Shown: positions 24,994-36,844, numbered from the stretch's first letter. The stretch: 37,556 nucleotides of DNA from Yersinia pekkanenii (GCF_001152565.1 NZ_CQAZ01000041.1:1-37556), one strand, 5' to 3'. Translations and numbers: made by a program. Notes: generated by a model not told the origin, from the sequence alone.

Positions 24994-26115
24994 CTAGTCG
25001 TTAAAATACCAATAACCGTTGTTCACCAGTGCGGTAAGCATTGCCAGGAAGGAAGGGTCTTCCAGTGCCTCGCCCAGTTTCTCTGCATCAACACTGTAGT
25101 GTTGACATAATGCATCGGCAGCTTCTAAGTGTGGCGTATTAATCAATTCACCGTTAGCAAAGCATTGATTGCCGATGCGTAGAACACGCAAACCAGTAAG
25201 ACGTTGTAATTCATCGCCTTGCCGCAGCAGTTCATAGATGTCTCCAGCTTGATAAGGCGGTTCTGGTGGTGCTATATCCAGCTCGTGGCGTGATTGAGAA
25301 ATGAACTCGCCAAACCAGTTTTGGAAATGCTCAGGTTGTTGGACTAAATCCAGCATCATCGAGCGAAGTTTATCCACCTCTTGTGGTAACACTTCTGCCG
25401 GATGCTCCCTTAATTGCAAATCTGGATCACTATAGCGGTAGCTGCCTAACTCGCGTGAAAGCACATAGTCAGCAAAACCACTGACCAATTCACGGGCATT
25501 CGGTGCACGAAAACCGACCGAGTAATTCAGTGAGTTTTCAAGCGCGTAGCCTTCATGAGGGAAGCCCGGTGGAATATAGAGAATATCACCCGGCTCCATT
25601 TCTTCATCAATGATGGCATCGAAAGGCCCGACTTGCAGTAAATCAGGATGTGGACAATGCTGCTTCATTTCGGCTTTTTCGCCAACTCGCCAGCGGCGGC
25701 GGCCAGTCCCTTGAATGATAAAGACATCATATTGGTCAAAGTGTGGGCCTACGCCACCACCGGGTACCGAGAAGGAGATCATTAAATCGTCCATACGCCA
25801 ATCAGAGAGCTGGCGGAAGGGGTGCATTAATGCTGCTGCGGGTTCATGCCAGTGATCAACAGCCTGAACCAGTAGCGACCAGTTAGTTTCACCTAAGTGA
25901 TCAAAACTTTCAAACGGTCCATGGCCCACTTGCCAGCGGCCTTCTTTATGACTTACCAGGCGGCTATCGACTTCATTTTCCATGGCTAATCCGGCAAGTT
26001 CATCCGGCGAGAGTGGGTCGATAAAGTTTTTAAAACCGCGTTTGAGGATAACGGGGCGTTTCTGCCAATAGCGTTGCAGAAAATCAGGCCAATCGAGATC
26101 GAGTTGGTAATCCAT
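24994..26115 (-). CDS. roxA: Ribosomal protein uL16 arginine hydroxylase RoxA (YcfD)
   Basis: A 373-residue JmjC-fold 2-oxoglutarate/Fe(II) oxygenase that hydroxylates an arginine of ribosomal protein L16. The iron ligands are visible as HFD (His125, Asp127) and His187 in GFPHEGYAL, and Arg140 in GTGRRRW is placed for 2-oxoglutarate. The C-terminal winged-helix-like part (about 270-373) supports dimerisation in the family. It lies downstream of phoQ on the same strand with an 85-base gap, as in E. coli, and could share its transcript. Confidence 0.94.
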   Translation of the reverse strand: MDYQLDLDWPDFLQRYWQKRPVILKRGFKNFIDPLSPDELAGLAMENEVDSRLVSHKEGRWQVGHGPFESFDHLGETNWSLLVQAVDHWHEPAAALMHPFRQLSDWRMDDLMISFSVPGGGVGPHFDQYDVFIIQGTGRRRWRVGEKAEMKQHCPHPDLLQVGPFDAIIDEEMEPGDILYIPPGFPHEGYALENSLNYSVGFRAPNARELVSGFADYVLSRELGSYRYSDPDLQLREHPAEVLPQEVDKLRSMMLDLVQQPEHFQNWFGEFISQSRHELDIAPPEPPYQAGDIYELLRQGDELQRLTGLRVLRIGNQCFANGELINTPHLEAADALCQHYSVDAEKLGEALEDPSFLAMLTALVNNGYWYFND

Positions 26116-26200
26116 ATTTTATTCCAGAGCAGGGAGTGAGCTTGCCTGTGATTATAACGGATGCCAGCCATCAGTATCAGGGGCTGACAGCCAAATTTTG

Positions 26201-27655
26201 TTAATCATCGTGATAATCATGCTGCTGGCCAAAGGTCACCATCATTTTTGCTCCACCCAGAGGGCTTTCAGTGATGGAAATCTCGCCTTGATACTGTTCA
26301 ATGATTTCGGCGGCGACTGACAACCCTAGCCCTTGCCCAGGGCGTAACGTATCGACTCGCTGGCCTCGCTGGAAAATTAACTGCCTTTTACTTTCAGGGA
26401 TGCCTAGCCCGTCATCATCAACCACAATGGTTAGCTGTTTTTCAGAATGCAGGGCAGTAATCTCGACGAATTCCAGGCAATACTTACAGGCGTTATCCAG
26501 CACATTGCCCATCACTTCCATAAAGTCATTTTTCTCACCAAGGAAGGTGACTTCAGGTGAGATATCCAGTGTGAGTACCACCCCTTTACGCTGATAAACT
26601 TTGTTTAGTGCGCTGCACAAACTGTCCAGCAGGGCAGTGACCGAATGAATTTCCCGCACCAGAACATTATGTTCGGAACGCATACTGGCGCGATGCAGGT
26701 AATAACCTATCTGCTGAGATATCCGACTTATCTGCTCAAGCATGATAGGTTCGACCTCTTCGATAGTCGTTTGCTTGCCAGTGCGTAAAGAACGTAAGGT
26801 GGTCTGTAATACGGCAAGCGGCGTCTTAATACTGTGAGTGAGGTCTGATAGAGTGGTGCGATACTTGGTATAACGCTGGCGCTCATTGGTTAGCAGAATA
26901 TTGAGATTTCGGACTAAGCTCTGTAACTCACGGGGAGAGCCCTCATCCAACTGTTCGCGCTCTCCTTTTTCCAACTGACTGATCTGAGTGACTAATGACT
27001 TAATAGGTCGCAGGCTCCAATAAGCTGCCAGCCACAGTAAAGGAACAACCAACAGTAAATTAGCCAGTAAGACGTAGCTAAACCAGCTCCAGACTAAGTC
27101 AGAACGCTGTAGTTCCTGTGGGATAGTATCTACCACTACAATGGTTAGCTGCGGTAAGCGGGAGGTTGCTGGGTAAGTATTGACGGAGACTGAGTGAGTC
27201 AGCGCGCTGTTGTCGGTATCGTCGTATTTCTTGAGCTGGTCTTGGGCTTTTGGGTTATCGCCCATCATCATACTGCTGATATGCGTTCCGGTATCCAGTT
27301 CGTAAAAGCCCGGTTTTTGTAGCCAGTTTTTTTCGATATGGGACTCAAGCTCGGGGACATGACGCTGACGCCACAAGATATTGCCATCTTTATCGTAAAT
27401 AAGAACCAGAGAGGGGATGTTCAGTTCAAGTTCAGGGGGCACCGAAATACTGAGTTTGTTGTCATGCCACTGGGCCAGGCTGAAAAATAAGTTACTTTCA
27501 CCACGATGAGCACTGAACGTGTTTTTATCAAAGCTGACAATATAGCCGACCACCGCGACCATACCATAAGATAACGACAGCGCCAGGATGACACCCGCTG
27601 TCGCCATAAGAAAACGCGCACGAAGGGAGAATGGTTTACTATTTTTCCTGAGCAT
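26201..27655 (-). CDS. phoQ: Sensor histidine kinase PhoQ
   Basis: A 484-residue inner-membrane sensor of low Mg2+, antimicrobial peptides and acid. TM1 (about 15-38) and TM2 (about 193-215) enclose the periplasmic PDC domain, which includes a run of acidic residues near [12 protein letters not shown] follows, then the dimerisation helix with the phosphorylated His in [12 protein letters not shown] (about residue 274-277), the N-box NVLDNACKY, and the ATP lid [10 protein letters not shown] and [12 protein letters not shown]. It starts five bases after the phoP stop and is co-transcribed with it. Confidence 0.96.
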   Translation of the reverse strand: MLRKNSKPFSLRARFLMATAGVILALSLSYGMVAVVGYIVSFDKNTFSAHRGESNLFFSLAQWHDNKLSISVPPELELNIPSLVLIYDKDGNILWRQRHVPELESHIEKNWLQKPGFYELDTGTHISSMMMGDNPKAQDQLKKYDDTDNSALTHSVSVNTYPATSRLPQLTIVVVDTIPQELQRSDLVWSWFSYVLLANLLLVVPLLWLAAYWSLRPIKSLVTQISQLEKGEREQLDEGSPRELQSLVRNLNILLTNERQRYTKYRTTLSDLTHSIKTPLAVLQTTLRSLRTGKQTTIEEVEPIMLEQISRISQQIGYYLHRASMRSEHNVLVREIHSVTALLDSLCSALNKVYQRKGVVLTLDISPEVTFLGEKNDFMEVMGNVLDNACKYCLEFVEITALHSEKQLTIVVDDDGLGIPESKRQLIFQRGQRVDTLRPGQGLGLSVAAEIIEQYQGEISITESPLGGAKMMVTFGQQHDYHDD

Positions 27656-27660
27656 GGTGT

Positions 27661-28332
27661 CTAGTTGGCGTCAAAACGGTATCCCTGACCACGGATGGTC
27701 GTAATCACTTCACCTTCATGCTCTGCCAGCAGTTTTTTACGTAAGCGGCCCATTAACACATCAATGGTGTGGCTCTCTCGTAGTTCTGCATCAGGATACA
27801 GTTGCAGCATGAGTGTATCTTTGCTGACGACTTTACCTGCATTACGGATAAGGGTTTCGATGATAGTATATTCGAAAGCGGTCAGTTTAATCTGTTGCTG
27901 ATTGATACACAACTCTCGCCGCGAGAGGTCAATCTGAAATGGAGGGAATTCAATCACCTGAGATGCTAAACCAATATTGCGCCGCATCAGCGCCTGCATC
28001 CGCGCGATGACTTCCTCCAGGTGAAAGGGTTTAGTCACGTAATCGTCTGCACCGGCTTCCAGCACTGCAACTTTATCTTGCCAACTTTCGCGCGCAGTCA
28101 GCACCAGAATGGGCAAATTTGTTTGATGGCTGCGCCAGCGACGGATAAGGCTTAATCCATCTTCACCGGGGAGGCCAAGATCGATAATGGCGATATCCGG
28201 GGCGTGCTCCTGTAAGAAATAGTCTGCCTCTTTGGCATCTTCCGCCGCATCAACTTGATGGCCCATTTCACGCATTTGTACCGTAAGATGGTGACGCAAC
28301 AAAGCATTATCTTCCACAACCAGAACCCGCAT
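27661..28332 (-). CDS. phoP: Response regulator PhoP
   Basis: A 223-residue OmpR-family regulator. The receiver has the acidic pair Glu7/Asp8, phosphoacceptor Asp51 ([10 protein letters not shown]), Thr79-region LTARE and Lys101-region VTKPF. The C-terminal winged helix (about 125-223) includes [20 protein letters not shown] and the recognition helix [14 protein letters not shown]. It controls virulence and envelope genes through (T/G)GTTTA direct repeats. GAGGAATGTGGT precedes the ATG. A 12-base inverted repeat lies just upstream, and a PhoP box precedes the barrel gene further up. Confidence 0.97.
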   Translation of the reverse strand: MRVLVVEDNALLRHHLTVQMREMGHQVDAAEDAKEADYFLQEHAPDIAIIDLGLPGEDGLSLIRRWRSHQTNLPILVLTARESWQDKVAVLEAGADDYVTKPFHLEEVIARMQALMRRNIGLASQVIEFPPFQIDLSRRELCINQQQIKLTAFEYTIIETLIRNAGKVVSKDTLMLQLYPDAELRESHTIDVLMGRLRKKLLAEHEGEVITTIRGQGYRFDAN

Positions 28333-28349
28333 ACCACATTCCTCGTTAA

Positions 28350-28384
28350 GACTTGCCAGATCATCGGATATTATCTGGCAAGTC
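28350..28384 (-). other. Strong stem-loop between the barrel gene and phoP
   Basis: Perfect 12-base arms GACTTGCCAGAT (28350-28361) and ATCTGGCAAGTC (28373-28384) with an 11-base loop. On the minus strand it follows the barrel stop by 20 bases and ends 17 bases before the phoP ATG. There is no T run, so it may be an attenuator, RNA processing site or 3'-end stabiliser rather than a plain terminator. Confidence 0.6.
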
Positions 28385-28403
28385 TGGCATTAAAACCAAC
28401 TGT

Positions 28404-29027
28404 TTAGAAGTTATAACGCAAACCCGCTTGCATTGCCTGATCACTGACTTTCCAGTTATGGTAGGTATAACCTACTTCGGCCGCCAGGCTCGGTGTAAAG
28501 GCGTAACTGGTCATAATTCGTGCTTCATGGAATGCACGGTGATCATAGTTTGCCATACGGTAGGCAACATCCATACCGATGCTCTGCGTGAGTTTGCTTT
28601 TAATACCGATTTCACCCGTAGCACTATTGTATCTATTGGTTTTTTCACCGTTTTTACTGGCGTCAAATACCATGGCACGGCGGCTACCGCCAGCTAAAAC
28701 ATACCAGTCTATATTAGGTGAAAAAGCAAAATGATAACCCAGACCGAGGACGGCTTCGGCAAGGCCCCGGTCTTTATTAGCGATGCTGTTCACTCGGCCA
28801 TCAATAAACAGATTGTTATCAAAACCATAGCCGCCGTTAAGGTAGATCCCCCCCATATCACGGTTGCCGATATGGTTGTAATTCTTTTGATCAAATTGCT
28901 TATTAAAACGGGCATTGCTGCTGATGGCACCGTATTGCAAGCCACCTGCGACATAAGTGTAATCAGCGGCCAAAGCAGCAGTACAGGTGCCCATCAGGGC
29001 GAGGGATAATAGGGTTTTCTTTAACAT
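28404..29027 (-). CDS. PhoP-linked outer-membrane beta-barrel protein
   Basis: A 207-residue protein with signal peptide MLKKTLLSLALMGTCTAALA and cleavage before Asp22 or nearby. The mature part alternates polar and hydrophobic residues in about eight strands, with turns rich in Asn/Asp, and ends in LRYNF, the terminal-Phe signature of outer-membrane barrels. The outline (GGLQYGA..., GIYLNGGYGFDNNLFIDGRV, GLGYHFAFSPNIDWYVLAGG) recalls small OmpX/Ail-like or porin-family proteins, but I cannot name a family with confidence. The ATG at 29027 is chosen for its signal peptide. A perfect PhoP box lies 67 bases upstream. E. coli has no gene here. Confidence 0.8.
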   Translation of the reverse strand: MLKKTLLSLALMGTCTAALAADYTYVAGGLQYGAISSNARFNKQFDQKNYNHIGNRDMGGIYLNGGYGFDNNLFIDGRVNSIANKDRGLAEAVLGLGYHFAFSPNIDWYVLAGGSRRAMVFDASKNGEKTNRYNSATGEIGIKSKLTQSIGMDVAYRMANYDHRAFHEARIMTSYAFTPSLAAEVGYTYHNWKVSDQAMQAGLRYNF

Positions 29028-29093
29028 TGTGATAATAGCTCCTACGATTGTAACGTCCTTTTTGACATCGTTGGCATTATTAATGACAGCGGC

Positions 29094-29110
29094 TAAACCG
29101 TGGCTAAACA
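29094..29110 (-). promoter_or_regulatory. PhoP box upstream of the barrel gene and phoPQ
   Basis: The minus strand reads TGTTTA-GCCAC-GGTTTA, a perfect (T/G)GTTTA-N5-(T/G)GTTTA. A TAATAAT -10-like element follows 11 bases downstream, which is the usual class II spacing. It predicts PhoP activation of the barrel gene and, by read-through, of phoPQ. Confidence 0.8.
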
Positions 29111-29189
29111 GGGGCGGTACGCGGAGGAATAAGAAAAAGCGGAGAAACAATACAGATGGCATTAACCACCTGTATTAGAGGCTAAAACA

Positions 29190-30578
<1,389 letters not shown>

Positions 30579-30585
30579 TCAGATT

Positions 30586-31212
30586 TCAATTATGAGCAAG
30601 AATACTCTGGGCTTGTTTAAACAGGCGATTTCGTGAAAACATTAACTGCAAGCGGCTTCCGCCGACTTGTTGCCAAAGCACGGCTGAGCGGATACCCGCC
30701 AGCAGGGCGGCCCGAATTTTTGCCTGCACCAGTGTGCTTTGTAATATTGCGGGTGAACCAATAACCTGAATTCGTGGGCCGAGTGGGCTGATGACATCAG
30801 TATAAATGGATGCCAACGAACTCATCATGGTTTCAGATTCAAGATCGAAATGTGCCAATTGGCGATCAAGCTGGCTAATACGATCACCCAAAGTACTCAT
30901 GGCGGATTTATTGGCATTGAGTTTGCGTTCTAATACCATCAGGCTCAGGGTATAGCGGGTCAGTTCTGCCGCCAGCCCTTGACGATTGGCATTTAAAACA
31001 CTTTGTAAGGTCTCCAACCCCATTTTCAGGGATTGTTCATTCCCCCCATATACCGCAAGAGTGGAAGGGGGATCTGTTTGCAGTAACCCGCCTAGCAGGG
31101 TGCTGAACGCTTCATTATCGCACTGGCCTTCATGAGCCAATTGCTGAACCAGGCGAGCTGATTGGCAGATCCCCGCCAATGCCAGTGTAATATCATAATA
31201 ATTCTTCGCCAC
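30586..31212 (-). CDS. hflD: High-frequency lysogenisation protein HflD
   Basis: A 208-residue, mainly helical, inner-membrane-associated protein. In E. coli it binds phage lambda CII and lowers lysogeny. I place the start at GTG 31212 because AGGAG sits five bases before it and it gives [20 protein letters not shown], the E. coli N-terminus; the GTG two codons earlier lies on the ribosome site. The conserved [13 protein letters not shown] and [17 protein letters not shown] blocks are present. It lies between mnmA (40 bases) and purB (25 bases), the usual operon. Confidence 0.93.
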   Translation of the reverse strand: MAKNYYDITLALAGICQSARLVQQLAHEGQCDNEAFSTLLGGLLQTDPPSTLAVYGGNEQSLKMGLETLQSVLNANRQGLAAELTRYTLSLMVLERKLNANKSAMSTLGDRISQLDRQLAHFDLESETMMSSLASIYTDVISPLGPRIQVIGSPAILQSTLVQAKIRAALLAGIRSAVLWQQVGGSRLQLMFSRNRLFKQAQSILAHN

Positions 31213-31252
31213 GGTCACTCCTGTAAGCGTTCTGGTTTATTAATTGGTCAAT

Positions 31253-32380
<1,128 letters not shown>

Positions 32381-32560
32381 TCACTAACGTAAATACCTAA
32401 AGTTCCGGTAAAGAGTATGGCGGATGATATTACCCGAACAATTTGTCGCCACGGCCGCCATTACGACTTAGGCATTATAAAAACAAGCGCCGGATTTTAT
32501 CACGTTGACTGCTTCACTGCATTGCCGATTTGAAATTACCTAAGTCAATCAAACTCGCCT

Positions 32561-33007
32561 TTATAAGGGCCAATTAAAAGAGCCGACCAAATCAAGTGGA
32601 TAACGCTCTGGTTGTTGATAGCAACGGATACTCTCAGCGACCAGTGGTGAGCGCAAGTTGGCGGATTGCAGTATTTCATCGGCGGTAAGCCACAAACAGC
32701 CGTCAATATCGCTGTCATTAGGATGGGTTAGCAATGGCTCCAGCAGTTCAATAACAAACGCGAAACGTAAAAATGGCGTGTTGTCCGGCGCTATCCATTG
32801 ATGCATCCGCAAAAAAGATTGTGGTGTGGCGCGAATACCGGTTTCTTCCCATAGCTCTCTTTCTGCGGCTTGAAGCAGAGTTTCATCCGCTTCCAGGTGA
32901 CCAGCAGGTTGATTCCATAGCTTTTTATGGCCGATAGTCTCTTCGACGACCAGAAATCTCCCTTGAGCGTGCACGACACAAGCGACGGTAACATGGGGTT
33001 TAAACAT
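32561..33007 (-). CDS. nudJ: Nudix phosphatase NudJ (HMP-PP/thiamine-PP hydrolase)
   Basis: A 148-residue Nudix hydrolase. The perfect Nudix box (G-x5-E-x7-REUxEExGU) spans residues 36-58: GHLEADE then [10 protein letters not shown]. coli NudJ hydrolyses thiamine precursors and nucleoside di- and triphosphates. The ATG at 33007 ([20 protein letters not shown]) overlaps the rluE stop (ATGTTTAA), so translation is coupled; an upstream in-frame Met would lie within rluE. The C-terminus is a little shorter than in E. coli. Confidence 0.94.
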   Translation of the reverse strand: MFKPHVTVACVVHAQGRFLVVEETIGHKKLWNQPAGHLEADETLLQAAERELWEETGIRATPQSFLRMHQWIAPDNTPFLRFAFVIELLEPLLTHPNDSDIDGCLWLTADEILQSANLRSPLVAESIRCYQQPERYPLDLVGSFNWPL

Positions 33008-33626
33008 CTGTAATCTCCTTCCATTCGCCGGGCTGTAAATTGCCAAGGCTTAAATTTCCCATACTAAAACGGATCAGGCGCAGGGTAGGGAAGCCAATAT
33101 GGGCGGTCATCCTGCGCACTTGCCGGTTGCGACCTTCGTAAAGCGTTATTCTCAACCAACTGGTGGGGATGGCTTTGCGCTCCCGGATCGGCGGATTGCG
33201 CGGCCATAACCATTCAGGTGTGCTAACCAACTCAGCACCGGCGGGTAAGGTCGGGCCATCTTTTAAGGTCATTCCGCGTCTTAGCTGAGCGAGAGCTTCA
33301 TCTCCGGGTACGCCTTCTACTTGCACAAAATAGACTTTACCGGTTTTTTGCGCCGGTTGCGTAAGCCTGGCCTGTAGCTTGCCATCATTGGTTAATACCA
33401 GTAAACCTTCACTGTCGCGATCTAAGCGGCCTGCCGCATAAACATCATTAAAAGGAATAAATGCCTTCAAAGTCCTGCGCCCGGACTCATCTGTAAATTG
33501 TGGTAACACGTCGAAGGGCTTGTTGAATAACAGCACCCGCCGTGGGGTGACCGGCTTCGGCTGTTTAGCCTGTACCTTGGAGCTGAATCGGTTAACTTTG
33601 TGATTTTTAACAGAGAATTTATTCAT
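33000..33626 (-). CDS. rluE: 23S rRNA pseudouridine(2457) synthase RluE
   Basis: A 208-residue RsuA-family pseudouridine synthase. The catalytic Asp69 is in [38 protein letters not shown] is motif III. It has no N-terminal S4 domain, as is usual for RluE; instead a basic, Lys-rich leader (residues 1-30) precedes the fold. It is divergent from icd and shares an intergenic region of 130 bases containing the inverted repeat CAATCCG-TTT-CGGATTG. Confidence 0.94.
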   Translation of the reverse strand: MNKFSVKNHKVNRFSSKVQAKQPKPVTPRRVLLFNKPFDVLPQFTDESGRRTLKAFIPFNDVYAAGRLDRDSEGLLVLTNDGKLQARLTQPAQKTGKVYFVQVEGVPGDEALAQLRRGMTLKDGPTLPAGAELVSTPEWLWPRNPPIRERKAIPTSWLRITLYEGRNRQVRRMTAHIGFPTLRLIRFSMGNLSLGNLQPGEWKEITDV

Positions 33627-33663
33627 GATTATTGCGATCTCGAATGATTAGCGCATTATACCT

Positions 33664-33680
33664 CAATCCGTTTCGGATTG
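33664..33680. promoter_or_regulatory. Inverted repeat in the rluE-icd divergent region
   Basis: CAATCCG-TTT-CGGATTG, two perfect 7-base arms. A TTGACA -35-like hexamer for icd lies at 33706-33711, with a poor -10 near 33729. The repeat could be an operator. It is not a clear Cra or ArcA site. Confidence 0.4.
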
Positions 33681-33756
33681 GCGTGGAACGAATATTCAAG
33701 TAGTATTGACACGAATATTACAAGGCATTAACAAAATTGCGCTGAAGGAGAGGTTG

Positions 33757-35010
33757 ATGGAAAGCAAAGTAGTGGTTCCGGCAGAAGGTCAGAAAATTAC
33801 TGTCGATGCTCAGGGTAAACTGGTTGTTCCGCATAATCCGATCATTCCATTTATTGAAGGTGATGGTATTGGCGTTGATGTGACCCCAGCCATGATCCAC
33901 GTGGTAGATGCCGCGGTTAAAAAAGCCTATAAAGGTGAGCGTAAAATCGCCTGGATGGAAATCTACACCGGTGAGAAATCTACGCATGTTTATGGCAAAG
34001 ACGTTTGGCTGCCAGAAGAAACATTGGATCTGATTCGTGACTACCGCGTTGCGATTAAAGGCCCGTTGACCACGCCAGTCGGTGGTGGCATTCGTTCTTT
34101 GAACGTGGCGTTACGCCAACAACTCGATCTGTATGTGTGTCTGCGTCCGGTGCGTTATTACGAAGGCACGCCAAGCCCGGTAAAACATCCAGAATTGACT
34201 AATATGGTGATTTTCCGCGAAAACGCGGAAGACATCTATGCGGGTATCGAATGGAAAGCCGGTTCACCAGAAGCTGAAAAAGTCATTAAGTTCCTGCGTG
34301 AAGAGATGGGCGTGAAGAAAATCCGCTTCCCTGAACAATGTGGTATAGGCGTAAAACCGTGTTCAGAAGAAGGGACTAAGCGTCTGGTACGTGCAGCGAT
34401 TGAGTATGCTATTGCTAACGATCGTGAATCAGTCACTCTGGTTCATAAAGGCAACATTATGAAATTCACCGAAGGCGCATTTAAAGACTGGGGTTACCAG
34501 TTAGCGCGTGAGGAATTTGGTGGTGAGCTGATCGATGGCGGCCCTTGGGTTAAAATCAAAAACCCAAAAAATGGCAAAGAGATCATCGTGAAAGATGTGA
34601 TTGCTGATGCCTTCCTACAACAAATTCTGCTGCGCCCTGCCGAATATGATGTTATCGCGTGTATGAACTTAAACGGTGATTATATCTCTGATGCTTTGGC
34701 GGCACAGGTTGGCGGTATCGGCATTGCCCCTGGCGCTAACATTGGTGATGACTGTGCGCTATTTGAGGCCACTCACGGCACGGCACCAAAATATGCGGGT
34801 CAGGATAAAGTGAACCCAGGTTCAATTATTCTGTCCGCAGAAATGATGCTGCGTCATATGGGCTGGACTGAAGCGGCTGATTTAATCATTAAAGGCACCC
34901 AAGGCGCAATTCAGGCCAAGACTGTGACTTATGATTTTGAACGCCTGATGGAAGGCGCTAAGCTGTTGAAATGTAGTGAATTTGGCGACGCCATTATTCA
35001 ACACATGTAA
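33757..35010 (+). CDS. icd: NADP-dependent isocitrate dehydrogenase
   Basis: A 417-residue TCA-cycle enzyme converting isocitrate to 2-oxoglutarate. The phosphorylation-regulated Ser114 lies in [14 protein letters not shown]. Isocitrate-binding arginines are nearby, and [34 protein letters not shown] and [20 protein letters not shown] are conserved. The NADP site includes [28 protein letters not shown] precedes the ATG at 33757; the frame open upstream is not used. The last 20 or so codons ([18 protein letters not shown]) are the known attachment region of e14 and phage 21 in E. coli, and an integrase faces this end here. Confidence 0.97.
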   Translation: MESKVVVPAEGQKITVDAQGKLVVPHNPIIPFIEGDGIGVDVTPAMIHVVDAAVKKAYKGERKIAWMEIYTGEKSTHVYGKDVWLPEETLDLIRDYRVAIKGPLTTPVGGGIRSLNVALRQQLDLYVCLRPVRYYEGTPSPVKHPELTNMVIFRENAEDIYAGIEWKAGSPEAEKVIKFLREEMGVKKIRFPEQCGIGVKPCSEEGTKRLVRAAIEYAIANDRESVTLVHKGNIMKFTEGAFKDWGYQLAREEFGGELIDGGPWVKIKNPKNGKEIIVKDVIADAFLQQILLRPAEYDVIACMNLNGDYISDALAAQVGGIGIAPGANIGDDCALFEATHGTAPKYAGQDKVNPGSIILSAEMMLRHMGWTEAADLIIKGTQGAIQAKTVTYDFERLMEGAKLLKCSEFGDAIIQHM

Positions 35011-35025
35011 TTCTAACGCATCTAA

Positions 35026-35060
35026 AAAACTTCACGGGGGCTTATGCTTCCGTGGGTTTT
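35026..35060 (+). terminator. Probable terminator after icd
   Basis: CACGG/CCGTG stem (35033-35037 with 35050-35054), extended by AAAAC against GTTTT with one bulge. It lies 16 bases after the icd stop, on the prophage side of the junction. Confidence 0.5.
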
Positions 35061-35078
35061 CCAGCTCTCCAATATTTC

Positions 35079-35138
35079 TTCTGCAAAACTCCTGCAAAAC
35101 CCTTCTGCAAAACTCCTGCAAAACCCTTCTGCAAAACT
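35079..35138. repeat. 24-base tandem repeat with five CTGCAAAAC copies (candidate Int arm sites)
   Basis: A 24-base unit made of TTCTGCAAAACT and CCTGCAAAACCC occurs at 35079-35102, again at 35103-35126, then as a partial third copy. CTGCAAAAC thus appears at 35081, 35092, 35105, 35116 and 35129, with spacings of 11, 13, 11 and 13. It lies between the icd 3' end and the integrase gene, where arm-type integrase sites are found in lambdoid attachment regions. Confidence 0.7.
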
Positions 35139-35157
35139 GCACAAAAAACAACCTCAA

Positions 35158-36282
35158 TCAAACAGCTAACACCAGCCATTCTTTACCCCGGTCATCATTA
35201 TATTTATCAGTCATTGCTTGATTTTTATGTCCGAGCAACGTTTTAGTATCCACTCCTTGTTCTCGATATAACCTTTCTGCTAAGGATCGCTGCTCATGAA
35301 ATGTAGGTGGGGTACCGTCTTTCCATTGCAATCCACTTTTGTCTCTGGCCGCCGAAAATCCGGTAGTGATTGCATTGCTAGATACTTGACCGCCTCGTTT
35401 AGCCATTGATGTTGTATGGTGATAATGAAGTATGTACGGACTAACGATCATATTGCGGCACCGTGCTATAACATCTTGCAGCGTATAACCGACAGAGTCG
35501 CACTTTAGGGTTACCGGTATTGCTATTCTGGTACCCGTTTTTTCCTGCACAATGTGAAGGTGATTATCCCAAACATCGCTAAATTTCATGCCAGCGATAT
35601 CCCCTAAGCGCTGGCCAGTAACCAAAGCAAGAAGCATTGCATTTTGGATATAACCTTGCATATTTTCAGCGGCATTGAATATTGACTCCCATTCATCAAA
35701 ATTCAAGCGGATGCGGGTAACCTTGTTTGCTGGTTGTTTGGTGGCCAGAGCCGGATTGTAGCCTGGAGGAACCTCTCCGGAGTGTTGAGCTTCTTTATAC
35801 ACATCGATCAGTACCATCCGAACAACCTGCGCCATCCGTTTTTGCCCCTTGTCTTTGTACTCTTCAATTACGGAAGCTATATCGCGAGCACCGACATCAG
35901 GAAGGGGTAGCATTCCACAATGACGTCTGAATGCTTCGACTGGCGCACTTTTTTGCTTAAGAGTGTTGAGTTTTATTTCCTCACTGTCGTAACGTTCTTG
36001 CTGGATAGCGAGGTAACGATCTAACCAGGTGTTAACTGTTATCGCTTTACCTATCTTGAGGCTGATCTCATCCCTTGCTTTAAGCAGTTGGCCCATTTGT
36101 TGGTTGGCAAAGCGGCTATTAGCCTCAATAGCTATAGCCTTTGCGGCAGCCTCATCATCACCTAATCCATGAAATTTACGGGTGATAGGGTGCTTGTAAC
36201 GCCAGTACACCTTTTTTGTTCTGGCGTCCGTATAGCACGATAGACCTGGTACATTTACATTGTACTTACGAGGTCTGGCCAT
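35158..36282 (-). CDS. int: Lambdoid prophage integrase (tyrosine recombinase)
   Basis: A 374-residue integrase with the full domain set. The N-terminal arm-binding domain (1-65, ARPRKYNVNVPGLSCYTDAR) has the R..R layout of lambda/phage 21 integrases, the core-binding domain spans about 80-180, and the catalytic domain shows Arg225 (VTGQRLGDIAG), Lys248, His329 and Arg332 (FHEQRSLA), His352 (LLGHKN) and nucleophile Tyr361 (TDKYNDD). All catalytic residues are present. It reads toward icd, as in prophages inserted in icd. Its start overlaps the xis end by 17 bases. Confidence 0.93.
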   Translation of the reverse strand: MARPRKYNVNVPGLSCYTDARTKKVYWRYKHPITRKFHGLGDDEAAAKAIAIEANSRFANQQMGQLLKARDEISLKIGKAITVNTWLDRYLAIQQERYDSEEIKLNTLKQKSAPVEAFRRHCGMLPLPDVGARDIASVIEEYKDKGQKRMAQVVRMVLIDVYKEAQHSGEVPPGYNPALATKQPANKVTRIRLNFDEWESIFNAAENMQGYIQNAMLLALVTGQRLGDIAGMKFSDVWDNHLHIVQEKTGTRIAIPVTLKCDSVGYTLQDVIARCRNMIVSPYILHYHHTTSMAKRGGQVSSNAITTGFSAARDKSGLQWKDGTPPTFHEQRSLAERLYREQGVDTKTLLGHKNQAMTDKYNDDRGKEWLVLAV

Positions 36283-36508
36283 CTTCCATTATCCTCTTCA
36301 AGCGTGGATCATCGTCTTTCTTCACTACTGGCTTGACTGTTATCCCGACGAATCGGGCACTTTTGTCAACCCGCCAGCACCTGCCAGCCTTAAAGGGCGG
36401 CGGTGATATCATGCCATGTTGCGCATATTTTAGTAGCGTTGGATAGCTGGGTATCGGATCGTCAAACTCCTCTGCAGCCCATGCTCCCAAGGTTTGAGTC
36501 CTAGCCAT
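36266..36508 (-). CDS. xis: Excisionase (Xis-like)
   Basis: An 80-residue basic protein. It has the lambda-Xis outline: a winged-helix start (TLGAWAAEEFDDPIPSYPTL), then HGMISPPPFKAGRCWRVDKS, matching the lambda PPP-K-GR pattern, and a charged tail with LKRIMEDG. Xis bends att DNA and directs Int to excision. The overlap with int allows coupled translation, as in lambda. The gene starts two bases after the stop of the degenerate frame upstream. Confidence 0.82.
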   Translation of the reverse strand: MARTQTLGAWAAEEFDDPIPSYPTLLKYAQHGMISPPPFKAGRCWRVDKSARFVGITVKPVVKKDDDPRLKRIMEDGQTS

Positions 36509-36510
36509 AA

Positions 36511-36783
36511 TTAGCCGCCTTGCTTATCTGTAGGGTAAAACATTGGTGAACACTCTGACGGATAGCCCGCTTTCCGTATTGCGATCGAGCACAGGGCAAT
36601 GGCTTGGTTGTGGATGCCAGCCTTAATAAGTTCCTCACCCTCTAGGCCGTCGATATCCATCAGGGGAGGGAGAGTTACCGGCGTCTTGATTGCCGCTTGC
36701 CATGCTATCCAAGGGCGATCTATATGTTCGTTGTAATAATGACGTAGAGCGAGTGACCATCCGCTGGCCCGCGATCGGTGACT
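36511..36783 (-). pseudogene. Degenerate phage ORF before xis
   Basis: This frame is open for about 90 codons and reads SGWSLALRHYYNEHIDRPWI, AWQAAIKTPVTLPPLMDIDG, GEELIKAGIHNQAIALCSIA and YPSECSPMFYPTDKQGG. The protein-like text shows a real coding past. There is no start codon before Met at 36660, which lacks a ribosome site, and an in-frame TGA closes the frame at 36784. A different frame reads VVEVTDRGPA just upstream, so a frameshift near 36740-36770 may have broken the gene. The family is not identified. Confidence 0.45.
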
Positions 36784-36844
36784 TCAACGACATGATTATA
36801 AATGGTGCGGCAGTGTATGAGTGGCCCTTATTGAGGACGGCATA

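Noticed and set aside
35079-35138. Possible CRISPR array
   Set aside because: Repeats are adjacent 24-base units without unique spacers and there are no cas genes.
34976-35246. Plus-strand frames with repeated CKTLLQN text after icd
   Set aside because: The repeats come from the 24-base DNA repeat read through; no start signal and no coding character.
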